From assembly GCF_000524195.1 (NCBI RefSeq), contig NW_020170390.1, forward strand, positions 31,978 through 95,977: 64,000 nt of DNA. Reading direction: 5' to 3'. Within the stretch, counting starts at the first letter, position 1. The number at the start of each line of letters is the position of its first letter. The translations under genes and the position numbers were made by a program. The notes beneath the pieces were generated by a model, which saw nothing but the letters and a program-made list of their open reading frames with translations, searched no databases and had not been told where the DNA came from. Shown piece by piece: positions 13,201 through 24,420 of the stretch. Source of the stretch: Echinococcus granulosus. Its lineage: Eukaryota; Platyhelminthes; Cestoda; Cyclophyllidea; Taeniidae.

Positions 13201-15876
13201 ACGCGGGCCAGAAGGGCAGATCTCAAAGCAAGTAAGTAAATGTATGAACAATGATTTGGATCATGGGTGCGTTTAGCCTATTCGAATTCACCTTATTAAC
13301 TCAGTCAGTGAATTACAAGCACTCCTCTTCTCTCAATATTTGCTATTTTTATTCGTAAAAGACGCAGATTACCCAGCGCTGGATCTCCAGTCCACCACCC
13401 TCACGGCCGGCCGCAGTCGAAAGCTCGACCAAGGCGAAGCAAGTCTCCCATGTATGTTGGTCTGTGTTTACTCCCTCAAAACAATACGTAAATAGATGCA
13501 ACGTATAACCCACGCTTCTCCATCTGCGCACATTTCACGAAAGCTAGCATAAATATTCCGTGAATTATTTGCTTGGGAGTGGGAGGTGATCTCATTGACT
13601 GTCACCTAAAAATCATAACAACCTGTGCATTTATTACAGTCAACTTTTGAGCTCCTTGACTTTCCTGAGCATTACGTTAATTAAACTTCTAACACTTGTA
13701 CCGTAGAGAAGAGGTCACGGAAGGGGTGGAATACATTTATGATGAATCTTACACTGTCAAATACACGCAAAACAGTTGCTTCTCGCTCAAAATGTTTGTT
13801 TACTCAATTTGCTTGACTAGGCGATGCTTATCACTGAGTCAAATGACTTCCGCCAACCCGTTGTCATGGCAGCAGCAGTGCTCGAACTGGTAAAAAGCAG
13901 CAAGAACACGTAGTTCCTTTAGAGCAGAAACCCATGCATTTTAATCCGGTTTCCTACGTCCCCTCACGGGGTCTATGAACCCCCGAGGGTTGGCGTTTCA
14001 CCAAGACGTTGCACGCTCTACACAGACTATGTATAGTACCCATGCGCGCTACTTCCTACATAATAACATCCAGATGGCTCTGCCTTTCAGGGCAGCTTCG
14101 AAACATCACTCCCCAAAATACGCTCACAATGACACTTCTAGCAGTGAGAGTGAGCAGATTCATCTGGGAGATGGGGAGATTTTCGCCAACCGGTAAGTTC
14201 AAAACCAGCACATTCGAGTTCAACGTTCAACAACATTGGGAACAAAGACAAATTTACTATTTCACAACGTGACCTTTTTCTTGGTTCGATATTTCACGGA
14301 ACTTTGCAACATTAAGTTGTGACTTATTTGTTCTTTTTCATCAATATTTGTGCATAAAAAGGTCTTAGACAAGTGACCTTCTTTTTCCTAGTTAAAATGC
14401 AATTTTGATAGTACGGTTTAGTTTATTATGCCCTCCAGGTCTTAAAAAAAGTCTTGTAAGAAAACAGTTTTTAGGTCTTTTTGCGTTTGTGGTATTTTAA
14501 CTTTTTAATATTTTTATTTTAAATAGAGCTTTTATGAAATGCTACCAGCTGCACCACAGAAGCAATTCGTACAACAGAAACAAGGCACGTTTCACCCAAA
14601 ACTAATTTTATTTCAACCTCATTAAATTGCTTGCGTGCAGTCGATGTCATAACTCTATCATTTTATTCACAAATTCTTGCGGTTTCATTTCTTTTTAAAT
14701 GACCCCATAATTTATGCAGATGGTGTTATTGAATGCGCAATTTGTCTAATTCAGGCAGTGCCCATTTTCACGGTACGAAGTATTTCCGATCTCAGAAGAG
14801 GTGAGTCGATGCTCAAGCATAAACCACTGTATAAGCATTCTGGTAAAGGTGGTCATTAGGCAGGGTCCAACTTTGTGAGTAGACGTAATAGGACCTAAAA
14901 AAAGGTAAAAGTCTGTTAGGTTCAAGATAAGTCGGCTATTTGTGCTCAATCTAGCAGCTTATCTGTGCATAATAGGCGCAATTGTTCAAATAATTCACTC
15001 GGATAATAAATCATAGTAAGGTTGTTAAATACGCTTAGAATGATTTCTTTTGTGGATGCCGATTTGTTTTCTGGGACTTCTGCTCCGACTAATAATTTAA
15101 CCAACGCCTTGAGCTTGTGTCTGTCCTCACTTCTTGACTCACATTTATTTAAACTTGTTTACTAAAATCGTTCTTTATCAATTTAGGAATCTATTGAGAT
15201 GATCAAGCACAACAAATTTGTGGGCGGATTTCCTTCAGCAATCGGACGTTCCACTTTCCCCCATTCCTACTCCTTTTGCGAGCTTTCTTCCTTTTGACTA
15301 GTTATTGCTCCCCTTGTGTCCTAGAGATAGCTATTTCCCTTCCCTTATCTTTGTTCTAGTTTAGAATGGCCTCCTACTTTTGATTTTCCTGTTTTCAATT
15401 TACCATAAACGACATATTGGCCACTTGAGTACACTTTTCATAAATAAATGAAGGACATAAATCGTATTATGACGATTTAGATGCGGCATGTTGATTTACG
15501 AATTGTTAGACCACGACTGTATGCCACAGAAATTGATGGGTTTGATTAGGGTAAGGTAATTTCATCAGATAAAAAACTGACTGCTTCTAAGGGTTGTGCG
15601 CCTCACAAAATAACAGTGCAAGGTTTTAAGTACTAAGCAAATGTAAGTGCTAAAGATTGAATTAAGTCCTTTTGATCTGTGAAAGCTAAATCGTAGTAAA
15701 TTAAACCTCATCATAATCGCCATCATCGTCACCGTGGTGTCTGGAAGCATGCAATCTTACCTTGAGCTATCAGTGATATCACTCGGTGGATGTGAAGATG
15801 ACGTAGCCCAACCAGTTACCCGAAAACAACATCTCTTAACCAGCCCACTTAGAAGCAAACTTCCCTTAAAATTTCG
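7296..15876 (+). CDS. Unknown Ser/Arg/His-rich protein, chain of symmetric phase-2 exons
   Basis: No family recognised. The proposed start is ATG 7296 (MAYAKQKGF...), ending at a GG|GT donor after 7426. Further exons: 8089-8178, 9746-9805, 10307-10408, 10990-11058, 11446-11694, 11864-11968, 12260-12328, 12762-12845, 13181-13231, 13362-13451, 13707-13889, 14091-14192, 14759-14800 and 15844-15876. All fourteen internal exons are multiples of three and phase 2 on both sides, and the joined frame stays open. The product is basic and low-complexity: a polyserine block, two His-rich exons, an RRSKSP stretch and one small Cys cluster (ENCEPEF.TC..., HVCLKCQR). No signal peptide or membrane segment is seen; a nuclear or disordered scaffold role is a guess. 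The stop exon was not found. Least secure are 10307-10408, 13707-13889 and 15844-15876. An acceptor at 7284 leaves open that 7285-7426 is an internal exon. Confidence 0.6.
8896..8914. repeat. (TAA)n microsatellite
   Basis: About six perfect TAA units inside an intron of the phase-2 exon gene. Confidence 0.85.
10600..10680 (+). other. tRNA-like remnant (possible SINE head)
   Basis: The stretch contains an A-box-like TTGCTGAGCGTAGT and, 46 bases later, AGTTCGATCC, which matches a pol III B box. The arms do not fold into a clean cloverleaf, so it is not a functional tRNA gene as read. It lies in an intron. Confidence 0.3.
11446..11694 (+). other. Polyserine-coding exon
   Basis: A 249-nt phase-2 exon encoding two long serine runs broken by Pro, Asn, Thr and a short GRGRTRN linker, then a non-repetitive tail ending in ETIPKKK. 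The runs mix AGC, AGT, TCA and TCC codons rather than repeating one trinucleotide, so the serine run looks selected at the protein level and not only a slippage product. The acceptor is TTTTGCAG and the donor GTAGGT. Confidence 0.75.
12846..12851 (+). other. GC-AG intron donor
   Basis: The exon 12762-12845 ends in GTGAG followed by GCAAGT. This is the usual form of the rare GC splice donor and is needed to keep phase 2 and the open frame. Confidence 0.55.
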
Positions 15877-18800
15877 GTATGCGCATGAATGGTTATGTCA
15901 TTAAAGCTCTCACTTTATTATAATTCGCACAAACTTGGCGCGATTTTTAAGTTTTACGCTATCACTAGGTGGCACAGGTAACTTCTGGACCTAAAAAGGT
16001 GATGGGCTTAAACCTAACAAAACTTTAAGTTCTTCAAACTGCGAACTTTGCCTTTCTTAAAATTTATTAATTCTTAGGAGAATGGTTTTTTCGTTAATAA
16101 TAGTGCAATTTCCTTAAGATAATTAGCCCTTAAACAAAAACCAACCGCTTTTACCTTTCTCGTCAATTGAACGTCTTTTGAAAATTCGGAATGTCCATTT
16201 TCCATAGTTAGACAGAAATTGTAATGCTAGCCTGTACTTTTAAAACTTGTCTCTGTAAATTCTGTTTTCTCTGTGTCCTAGTAACTAAGCCACTTTCCAA
16301 AAGTGTCCACTTGACTAACGCTTCAATATTACCGTTAATACTACCAAAGCGTAAAATTAAGCCATGAAATTATTGTGCAGCAAACACTTTTAGTGCAAAA
16401 GATTAGATTTTGCTACCGAAATGCAATATAGCCCTTTAGGTTATAGCACGACGGACTAAGTACCTTATAAGTGAGACCACGAACTCACGGTGAATGGAAA
16501 AGAAAGCGCAGAAGGGGATTGTTCGTTGCTTCTTGTAATGAGAAATTCACAACCATTTTTATTGACTAAAATTTGAAGCTGCTGACCATTGGGACATTTT
16601 CAGATGTTCTAGTGTTCTTCTTTTGCTGTTCCCTTTAACTTGAAATTTAACTGCCACGTCTGCCTCATTTCTAGCGCAAAATTATGTGGGCATTCTATTC
16701 GTTGAATGAATTCACGACTCACTAGTGCTGCTATCATTATCAACGTTGGAATGAGGCATTAAGATCCAGATTTCCTAGCGAACAAGTACGAATGTCAGTT
16801 GATGTGTTGAGGCTTCATGCAGCTGCCTCTCGGTAGATTTAGGAAAAATATGGAGTTCTGTGCGTCAGATTGCCAAATATGATCAGGAGTTCGTTGTTCA
16901 TGGTGGTCGTTTTAAAAGTTGTGGTTTCATTAAAGACGCACATATTAGTATGACTAAAGCCGTGACTGTATCCACAGAAACTCTGTTTTTATCCAAGGCA
17001 AACATGAGCACAAAGTCGATTTTCTAGTTGCAAGTCAATCTGCATTCGTCTTCGGATTAATCAGGCAAAATGAAATGATGGTTATTATTGTGTGTTAATG
17101 GCTCGCAGATTCTCATGGCACTAATCTAAAAGGCAAGACTGTCACTTAGCCTTAAAAACGGAAACAAGACGTCAGACTGAAGAGCTGTATTCTTCCATCC
17201 TTCTTATATCGGATTTCAAGGTCATTTTATCACGAGCAAAGAGTATTGCATAGGTTAAGTATTCTGGCACCTTAATGATCCACTTTGCACTGATACTGCT
17301 TGGAATTGTTGAGTGATTTTGTATTGGAAGAATTAATTAATATGGTAGCCATAAACCACCAGAAATATTCTCATTTTGAAAACTCTGTGAATTTTCGTGG
17401 ATTTAGCAAAAGGCGACTGTATGGTACCATCCACCGATGTGAGGTGACAGAATGATTTAATTAAGCTTTAATTCGTGCACTCAACTTAAGTAAATGCGGT
17501 TTGTCAGACCCTAGATCGGCCTTGAAAGGTGTGTGATAAGGTAATTGAATTTTACTCATTTCCCGTGATCGACGTCACGGACACAGCAACTCCTTTTTTC
17601 GAATCACAGACAGTTGAGTGGCTAAGTCGACTGGAGGGTTGGTTTGACTTCAACTCGCGTGCTCAAGTACAGTTTAATTTTTTCAACCCAGTTTGCGCTT
17701 TTATACCACCTTGAGTCCTTTATGAAGTCGCAATAAGGTATACCCGTGTAGAAAAGACTTTTATTAACGTAGAAAATGAGCCAGAAGCGTTCGATACACC
17801 CAACATACCGTGTTTTAAAGATGGAAATACAAACAGTGGATCCAAATAGCCAGAATGGTTGAATATGCAGTTCAACCCGTATAATATCATCGCACAGCAA
17901 CCTTTTTCCTTTGATGGGCGGTTTTGGCGCATCCATTGGCCACTTTGCTTCTTCGGCCTTTGCAACAGTTGGCGCGTTGGCAGCTAGTCAAAAGCCGGGA
18001 ACTACAGTCACCAAGTTTTTGGCAATCTATCACCGTAATTCTAGTACATCTAAAATTTTGTTCTCTTTAATGAATTGTATTGCAATAGGGGAGGCTTTAC
18101 TGGTTTCATATCACTTGGGGCTGGATGGTGCCCAAAAACGTTCACTTTTCAAACGCTACCTACCACTTGTAGACATTTTCCCAAAAGCACTAATAAAGGT
18201 GGCTTAGAGGATCTAATATCTCGTATGTATTCCTTTCCACCACTCTTCATATTTTAGTGCTAAGCAGCTATTTTTGCGGGTCCTATCTAGTTACTAAAGA
18301 TGTAGAGAAGACGTCATATATTCATGCACTTCTCATATCTTCATACAAATCCCATACTCAGCTTCATAATAGACATTTTAAAGTCGTTTAAAGTTGGCGT
18401 CTTGTCAGTCGTTAATTGGTTTCACTTTGTGATGGGATGAAAGTACTTGCCAAAAGTGGGGATTACTTTAATGTTCCTTCTGTAGTAAGTGCCTCAGATT
18501 CAGCATTCTCCCGACGATGTCTTCCTGTTTCGACCAGAGAGTTCGGTAATCAGTCAAAGAAACCAGGATGGTTATCCTTTTGGACAGGGTCTTCTTGTCA
18601 CTGCAAACGAGCTAGTACAACAATCCTTTATTAAAGAAGTAATAAACCACTTCATTATGGAAGAAAAATCTTTATTTTTAACGTACAAATGGTTAGGAGG
18701 CTGTCGACATGACCGATAGACCATGCCACCGCGAAGTAAGTACAAACCCCGGAGGCTGATGCTCTTGGGTGGTAAAATACAAAATTAGGCAAATTGGAAG

Positions 18801-20574
18801 CGACACCACTGCAAATTAATAAGAATTACCAGTATTAAAAGTATTTTTAGCGATTACAATTTTTGCCTTTAGTTCTGCTCATGTCATTTACTAGGGGAAT
18901 GTGTATTAGGTATCGTAAAAGTAAATGTAAATTAGCTTCAAACCCACTATAATGAGAACTAAATGCAGTAAAATGTGAGATTGACCAGTAATAGTCACAA
19001 AAGCATATTTTGGTCAAGCTGTGATCACTTGGTAGTTTTTTAATTTTGTGCTGACTGCGCGGGCAATTAAAGCCCCACAGATTGTACTCCCGTTCCGTGG
19101 CATGGCATCCGACCTCAGCTCTTGCGCACATCAGTAATACGCCTGCTGGCATACCACTACGCCTTCTTACGACTTCGGGGAAGACTCGCATCGCTATGAT
19201 CTACTATAGAGAAGGCGTCAATGAAGAAAGACATTTTTAGACAGTCTTAGAAACCTACTTCACTTATTGATAATTTTGAAACTAAAATTCTACAGCTTTT
19301 AGAATTGAACGTCTTTACAATGTGCAGATTTTCTGCAATTTTATCATAATCTGTCACTGGAAGTTTAATTGAGTGTTAACCTTGAAATCCAGTACTGTAA
19401 CATATGTTGCCTAGCCGAAAAGTAAAGCACCATATGATAAACTTTCAAAAAAATAACAATCCAACTAATTATTATGGTTAATTTAAAGGCACTTTGCTAA
19501 AACCTCCTTTTCCCTGAAATAAAAATCTTGTATTAGATTCATCTGCATGCCTGCACATACAGATGTTCTATTAATGCAACTTGATTAAATTGGAGCCGTG
19601 TGTTCTGACAATGTTTATGCTTAAAAGTTCTTTTGCATAATGCTTTGTGATTTTGATAAGTCTGAGTGTGCAGCTAACAACAGGCAAATGCCATAAAGAA
19701 TTTGAATTAAAGTTTACCTAGAAATTGTTTCAGCGGCCTATAGTTAAAGTCACTGAAAAACAGCTCTACTTTTGCAATTTAATTGGCTCTGGCAAATAAG
19801 TTTAGGTGAACCCTACGTGCAGCGCCTCGGAGAGGAAAGGGGTGTATTTTTATTAGGTTTTGTGCCGATTCTCTTATTTTATGTCCAAAAGTTTTTGATA
19901 TTTCATTTCCATGCATATTTGCACTGCATGATTGTGTCGGAGCATTCTAAGAATAACTGCACGCACAGCTCTTCCAAATAGTTACCATGACTTGCTTGCC
20001 TTTATGAATAAAGCTAAGCATGCATTTGCATACTTTTTTGACCCTTTTTACCTTCCTATCTGATTTTCAAGTTATAACATCATACAAACTGCTAAAATAC
20101 TGTATTCTCCGAAATTTACCACTTTAGAATAAATTTGAGGTATCCTGCTCTGCCTACCACTCAGAGCAGGGTAATTCACGACAATGTAAGGTGGAAAGTA
20201 TTTCGTGCCTAGACTTTTGGCTTACATCATCTCTAGCCTAATTAGGTTTGCATCACCTGTGGCACAGGAGACATTTTGCAAGCCCTCGAAGGCGCAATGT
20301 TTTGCGTATCCTAGGCATGGGTAAAATCTATCATTCATGCACTCCAGTGCATTTGAGAAGAAAAAAAAACCTTTCTTTTCTCCTTGCTGGTACTAAAAAT
20401 GCATCTTTAAAAGGCCGGGCTGATTCAAGATATTACAATAACATATCTCAAACGCCATCTTCGCATTGATGTAACTTTTAATATTACGACACACTTACAT
20501 TTAACTAAACTCCGGCCATATATTGAGAAGTAGCCCCATTAATATGATTAGTGGTTGGAGGGCATGGGTGTTTC
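15877..20574. other. Gene-poor region with scattered exon-like islands
   Basis: No gene could be assembled. GC-richer open segments are at about 17905-18000 (open on both strands; minus strand reads ANAPTVAKAEEAKWPMDAPK), 18495-18717 (plus, HSPDDVFLFRPESSVIS...) and 19020-19191 (minus). None has a matching splice-site pair that I trust. The rest is AT-rich with nothing seen. Confidence 0.4.
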
Positions 20575-20674
20575 NNNNNNNNNNNNNNNNNNNNNNNNNN
20601 NNNNNNNNNNNNNNNNNNNNNNNNNNNNNNNNNNNNNNNNNNNNNNNNNNNNNNNNNNNNNNNNNNNNNNNNNN
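20575..20674. other. Assembly gap of 100 N
   Basis: Exactly 100 N, the usual placeholder for a scaffold gap of unknown true size. Anything spanning it cannot be read. Confidence 0.99.
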
Positions 20675-20859
20675 ATGCCGACTCCTTGCGCCTATTTTTG
20701 GAACTTGATTGTAGCTATTTCAAGAAATTCTCACATAAAGTAATCCAGTCATTGTTTGAGAGGCACTTCGAAATCTTACCAAGGTTTCTTCCATCATCGG
20801 CTTTAATGTCAGGCTCCACGACGAAAAATTTCCTGGAGGAGTATATTCTGACACTGTAA
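20675..20859 (+). CDS. Possible terminal exon fragment next to gap
   Basis: Just right of the gap a frame is open for about 61 codons and ends in TAA at 20857-20859. It reads DSLRLFLELDCSYFKKF... and ...TTKNFLEEYILTL. The composition is protein-like, but no start, acceptor or homology can be seen because the upstream side is missing. It could equally be chance. Confidence 0.25.
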
Positions 20860-22022
20860 GGTATAATTACGCGTTTTTGCTGCTGTAATTGAAGCCGTAA
20901 GTAATTCAGAGTTCTGTATTAGATTTGAATTCATCGCCGTTCTTAACAATCACCTTCCGCTGGAGAAGAAAACTACCAGTAGCCTTGTAAATGTGCCCGA
21001 CAGCGAAAAGTATCACAACTCCATATAGTGTTTGGAATTTTGAATTGTCAGCTTCATAAATAGAAGTTGTTCAAATAACATTGAAAAACTCAGTTCTCGA
21101 TTTTCTTCCTTTAGAACGTATTTCTAATTCGCCTTCCCATAGTTTGCTTCGGTGTACATTTCAGATTACTTTCTCAGAAAAGCATTACATTTGCACAGAG
21201 TATGTCAGAGGTTGATGCAACCCGAGTTGTTACTTAGAATATAAACTATTTTACGATGCGAAACAAAGAGAAATAAGTTTTACTTGTGGGACTAAAAAAG
21301 GGAGTAAAGGATAGTGTTATCAACTAAAAAAGGAGTTATGTATTCTTGAACATTTGTTTAGATCGTAGCATGGCTGAGTGGCATAAGGTAAATACAAATC
21401 AAAGAACATTTTCCAATTTTTTTCCTCAAACGGAGAATTTATTCAAATGCTTTCAAAAATTGCAACTTACTGGAAAAAAAACTATTCACTTAACATTATG
21501 TACATCTAGTAATCTCGCTTGAGCGGTCTGCATCAGACCGATTATTGAATTTGCAACAATTTAGGCACTTGACTTTTAAAATTTTGATTAATGGGTCTAT
21601 CTTCTCTTTAATGAATAAAATTGGGTGTTTAAGGGAAAGTCTAGCGAATAACACTAAAGTGCTTTTGATTCCTGTTCACAAATCTTACATGAGATTTAAA
21701 ATGCAAGGAAATCTTAACCAATGAGAGTCATTAATGTCAGTCACTCTGTCCCTTTTGCATGTTTAGTTTAACCGCTCAATAAAAAAACTGTAACCCAATT
21801 CCTATAGTATTCTTTCAGAAATAAAATACATTTCTAAAAAGTGTGTAGTTGTACATCATTATTTTTGCAGTTTATTGAAGAAATTCCCTGCATTTTAAAA
21901 GTAAGTAAACTCTCATCCATAATCAAAGTGCTTTATCAGCCAGGCATTTGCTTAAAACAGTAATGGAAATGAAATCTCGTTGTATGGGCCGTTTGCCATT
22001 ACTCACTCTCATCATGATACAG
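20860..22022. other. Intergenic, nothing seen
   Basis: AT-rich sequence without recognisable genes, RNA genes or repeats. Confidence 0.5.
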
Positions 22023-22105
22023 GTTCATGGCTCGGACTTACAAAAACTGTACGTGAGCGTTAAGGACGAAGAGTCTCGAAAGTGTAAGGCCAGTCGTATC
22101 AGGCG
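22023..22105 (+). CDS. Orphan candidate exon
   Basis: After a TACAG acceptor a frame reads VHGSDLQKLYVSVKDEESRK and continues to a consensus CG|GTAAGT donor at 22106. Phase is 0 in and 2 out. The other two frames have stops. The peptide is polar and lysine-rich and of unknown family. It may belong to an unassembled gene in 16-24 kb. No partner exon was identified. Confidence 0.35.
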
Positions 22106-23776
22106 GTAAGTGTGTTGCAAAACAGATACAATTACTAATTTGGGGGCGAAAAGACCTAGAACTAGACAAATGCAGTTTGCCTTTCATACTTTGCCTTGCT
22201 ACCTTTAACCTGATGACGTTATGACATGGAAAGTTTGAGACTAGAAAGTGAGACCATATAGACAGAACCACAAATTATAAGATTAAGGAAATACACGTAT
22301 CATCCACCAGTTGTAATAACACCCTACCAATATGTCAGCATATAGGATATTGCTTGGTTGAACCAGCGGAGCAAATTTAAAGGAGTCAAAAGCGAGAAAA
22401 ATTAAAGGAAGTCAAACGTGTTTAAGAATAATCAGTGAGATAGAATCACTGATCAGGAACAAAAACAAATCAATCAGAGTCTAATGTCGATAATAATTGC
22501 TGTACTACGTAAAAAAAGCTAAAAAGTATCTTTAGTGTATTTTAGTTAGGCGAATAATACCTGCTACTTTTTTGTAAAACAGTAGCATGCGAGAATCCAT
22601 CCTGAACCCCTAAAACCAATCATTACAAGCAAATATCATCCAACACTAGAAAAACGCCAAAGAGCGTGAATGATAATGGGGTATTTTATAGCATTAAACT
22701 ATTCATTACACTTTTCTGCACGTGGAACTGCATTAAACGCATTTTTTCCACTTCGTTTTTGTAACTTAAATAGCTGATTTGTGAGTAATCAACTCTCTCC
22801 AGCTAAAAAAATACACACAAACCGGTTAAATTTTAATTTGAAAAATTTTTTGGTTCTAAAATGTAGATTTTGACAAGTTTACACCAAATTTGCGCTTAAT
22901 GTGGGGTAAAATACTAAGTGACAGCATAAAAAGAGAATTTTTCTTTAGCCACGCATGCAAAGGCGATCTAAATTATTTAGTCCTTCCTATAATTTGATAG
23001 TGTCAGCAAGTTAAAGAAAACAGTTGGATATGTCACACATGATCTGCATATTTTGCCTAACGGAGAACAAGAAAATTCCTTGCACAGAAAATACTTAATG
23101 CACGCGATAGGTCCTTGTCCGTAAACATTTATATGTGTCAAACCAGTTTCAAAATAAAATAAGATGAATCATACCACATTTGCAATATCCTTCAAAAGGC
23201 TTAATTCACCCTCTACAGTTACCATGTCTTGCAGTTCACATCTCTTAATCTATCACTCCAGTAGCCCCTTCGACATTTCGGTAAACGCTACAGTAATCTG
23301 CAAAGCCATTTTTAGGTGTCATTTAATCCTTCGAGTGGATTTTCTCTGACAATATGGTTCTAAGTGGTTAGAAAATTCAAGTTATAAAAAACGTCTTTTT
23401 CGTGTCTTGTACTTTTTTTGTAAACATTTACAAAGTGAAAGAGTAATAAACTTAGTGAGGCAACATTGGTGAAATGATAGAAATTATTTTTGTACCGTTC
23501 CATTTTTCTTCCTTTACCAAGTGTAGAAAGTTGTATTGACACCTTGGAGCTCGTACACTTGGCAATCGAGGATACGGATAGGTTAAATAACATTTTAATT
23601 AAAATTAGATTACAAATGAAATAACAGAAGAAGTGGAATTTATATGCAGGCATTGGCAAAACCGCTATTTCATTTGGATACGTGGTCTCATCACTGCTTC
23701 AGTAAGTGACCCGTTCTCAATTATTGTTGTCCATTATCATTACAACAAAAAGTTTTGCTCGATTTTACAATTTAAG
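22106..23776. other. Intergenic, nothing seen
   Basis: AT-rich; no exon, RNA gene or repeat that I can support. Confidence 0.5.
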
Positions 23777-23928
23777 CCTGGCAAGTGAATTGGCGATGGT
23801 GCGGACCTATGGAAAGTCACCAGTCCGTTCCAGCCAATCAACAATTCACAACTGGGTAGCCAATGTCTCCTTCCCGCGGTTGGACGAAAGTGCACAAAAC
23901 AAGTTCTTCCAAAGCCGCGAATTCGGAG
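23777..23928 (+). CDS. Orphan candidate exon upstream of sushi gene
   Basis: A GC-richer 152-base segment follows a pyrimidine-rich tract and AG at 23775-23776 and ends in G|GTGAGT. The open frame reads LASELAMVRTYGKSPVRSSQ... to ...FFQSREFGG, phase 2 in and phase 1 out. The phase-1 donor matches the 28104 acceptor of the sushi gene, so it could be an alternative 5' exon of that gene. The family is unknown. Confidence 0.35.
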
Positions 23929-24341
23929 GTGAGTGGGCGTCTTAGATGCCTCAGTTGATATCTATGATTTCAGTTGCATTTTTTATCTTGTAGATTCAGC
24001 TCCACGAATAATTTTTGACAATGATAGTCCGCTAATTTAAGCACAAAGTATTTGATTTAATGCCCTAATATTCCATTTATATTTAGGTGACATTTTAAAA
24101 ACTCCTATTAATTACTGTTCAGAATTAGCGATGCATCCTCATCAAGGTTGCAAATGGAAATAACCATTAATGCAAAATCGTATGAATATTTGTTACTTGG
24201 ATTTAGCATAAACGGTTATCAAGCATTGATAAGGTAATAATAAAATGCGCTTTTTCCTCGTAGGCAATTTCCTTTTTTAATTGTAATAAATGTGTTGTCC
24301 TCTTGCAATGTGTGAGCTTGAGAAAGCGGTGTTTCTTTCAG

Positions 24342-24420
24342 ACTTTCAACTTATACAGCCAGACGAACCTCCAAATTTTAATACTCTAATAACCATGCTC
24401 TTCTACGATAGCTGCACTGA
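24342..24420 (+). other. Probable 5'UTR of sushi gene after a splice acceptor
   Basis: GTTTCTTTCAG at 24331-24341 is a good 3' splice site. A TGA lies directly before the ATG at 24421, so this segment is untranslated. It fits either a 5'UTR intron or a trans-splice site. Confidence 0.4.

Noticed and set aside
18416..18719. Two overlapping plus-strand frames with a GTAAGT inside
   Set aside because: The implied intron between GTAAGT and the next acceptor would be only 19 bases, too short; no other splice pairing was convincing.
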